DNA of 64,000 nt. Origin: Marinihelvus fidelis (lineage in GTDB: Bacteria > Pseudomonadota > Gammaproteobacteria > Xanthomonadales > SZUA-36). The notes under the pieces were generated by a model. The model had not been told where the DNA came from, made no database searches, and saw only the letters and a program-made list of their open reading frames with translations. Below, in pieces: positions 63,192-64,000 of this stretch; position 1 is the first letter of the stretch; each line of letters begins with the position of its first letter. The translations under genes and the position numbers were made by a program. The stretch is taken from the NCBI RefSeq assembly GCF_008725655.1, contig NZ_VYXP01000002.1:62001-126000 (forward strand), given 5' to 3'.

Positions 63192-63901
63192 AACGCAGTA
63201 ATTCTATTCCCTGGCACGAACACCCTGATGGCGCTTTGATATTCAAGGCCATCCTTGAGCATGAACGACGGACCGGCAGCAATTCTGACCCGCAACAAAA
63301 TACCGAGATATTGCTGCGTCATCTACATGGAAAAATACAAGAGTGGAAAAACGAACATGACAATATTGGTGCGATTAACGACCGGCTGCGTTCGGCCATG
63401 CTGGAGGAAGCCCAGGTACTTTCTGCCAAACTTTCTGATGTCATTTACGCCCTGAATCTGCCAACTGGATCCTTGTCTTACTTCAGCACACATGAAATTA
63501 AAGCAAGGATGCGCGCGCAGCAAAACGCGTTCAACTCACCATTTGACGAAGACTATTTTGACCAACAAGACATTAGTGCCCACCTATCACTCGCCTTCAC
63601 CGAATACCCCGAAGCTGAAATTCACCTGGATGAGTGGCTTGAGAAACTTACAAACCCTTCGACTCTCGACAGGCTTGCACCGAAACCAGTTGTAAAGAAG
63701 GTCAATACCGAGGAGGTAATCATCACATTTGTCGCGCGAAGAATCGCTACATTTTTGTACAGACGCTACGACAGGACACTGCCTGCAACGATCGAACGAA
63801 TCTGTGCAATTGAATTTCCTAACGCCCAAATTACTCGAGATTCGATCCGGTCCAAGCTTCGTGGCTTCGACCCGTTACAAGTTGGGCTCAAGGATTTTTA
63901 A
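63188..63901 (+). CDS. Hypothetical protein co-transcribed with the integrase
   Basis: The 237-residue product is soluble and largely helical, with no recognised domain. A central stretch (NEHDNIGAINDRLRSAML) may form a coiled coil. Its ATG overlaps the integrase stop by four bases, so it is part of the integrated element and may act with the integrase or be cargo. AT-rich codon use matches the integrase. Confidence 0.7.
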   Translation: MKRSNSIPWHEHPDGALIFKAILEHERRTGSNSDPQQNTEILLRHLHGKIQEWKNEHDNIGAINDRLRSAMLEEAQVLSAKLSDVIYALNLPTGSLSYFSTHEIKARMRAQQNAFNSPFDEDYFDQQDISAHLSLAFTEYPEAEIHLDEWLEKLTNPSTLDRLAPKPVVKKVNTEEVIITFVARRIATFLYRRYDRTLPATIERICAIEFPNAQITRDSIRSKLRGFDPLQVGLKDF

Positions 63902-63961
63902 CCGCCCTGTACACTAAGCTGGATTTATATCGGTTCGGGCACGAATGCGATTGACTGGACC

Positions 63962-64000
63962 ATGCGTACCAAACACAAAAGCATCCGTTTCAGTGACCAA
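63962..64000 (+). CDS. Possible start of a further gene (partial)
   Basis: From ATG 63962 the frame M-R-T-K-H-K-S-I-R-F-S-D-Q is open to the window end. A short basic N-terminus would suit a small DNA-binding protein, but 13 residues are not enough to judge. Confidence 0.25.
   Translation, partial: MRTKHKSIRFSDQ

Overview
The window is GC-rich, densely packed bacterial chromosome. Gene content and order (rnr-rlmB, hflX-hflK-hflC, hfq, miaA, mutL, tsaE; thrS-infC-rpmI-rplT-pheS-pheT-ihfA; rnhA-dnaQ-gloB; a minor type IV pilin operon; QueG; FolE2) point to a free-living, respiring gammaproteobacterium. The nearest relatives are probably at the Xanthomonadales/Chromatiales border (Woeseiaceae- or Wenzhouxiangella-like); that placement is inference.

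Layout. 1-3125: the end of queF, then an accessory stretch of small unknown genes separated by copies of a 27-bp repeat, a secreted GH12-type glycosidase and a HicA/HicB toxin-antitoxin pair. 3129-8030: bolA, yciO, scpA, scpB, rluB and an HD hydrolase, meeting rlmB-rnr tail to tail. 10419-22228: tRNA-Leu, purA, the hfl/hfq/miaA/mutL/amidase/tsaE/nnr superoperon on the minus strand, with queG divergent. 23401-28449: an aminotransferase with an AhpD-like partner, a small membrane protein, a WYL regulator and gltX. 28658-35346: murein enzymes (mltF, mltD, an M23 peptidase) around the dnaQ-rnhA-methyltransferase/gloB cluster. 35364-43168: folE2, a secreted protein, a minor pilin operon with two tandem pilX genes and no pilY1, and tRNA-Pro. 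43230-50649: a 32-bp inverted repeat, then the merR/ihfA/pheT/pheS/rplT/rpmI/infC/thrS block. 50836-60478: a GT90-like gene, then an aldehyde dehydrogenase, a membrane AraC regulator, three c-type cytochrome proteins and a TonB-dependent receptor. 60581-64000: a Doc/AbrB-type toxin-antitoxin pair, an orphan Xre regulator, a P4-type integrase and unknown cargo, AT-richer and probably an integrated element.

Main discoveries. (1) thrS is preceded by what reads as a complete ribosome-mediated attenuator: a 10-codon leader peptide with three threonine codons, a hairpin, an intrinsic terminator, and a 7-bp alternative pairing that would prevent the terminator. (2) The locus at 53.4-60.5 kb joins a membrane AraC regulator, a lipoprotein dihaem cytochrome, a MauG/CCP-type dihaem protein, an unusual beta-helix/cytochrome c fusion and a TonB receptor. 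A related inverted motif lies ahead of the cytochrome operon and ahead of the receptor gene, suggesting one regulon; the substrate is unknown. (3) The pilin operon carries a tandem pilX duplication where pilY1 would be expected.

Several genes start with codons other than ATG: GTG (scpA, gloB, mltD), TTG (pheS, rnhA, hflX), ATC (infC) and apparently ATT or ATC (queG). No rRNA genes, complete insertion sequences or CRISPR arrays were seen. The longest gene-free gaps are under 300 bp.
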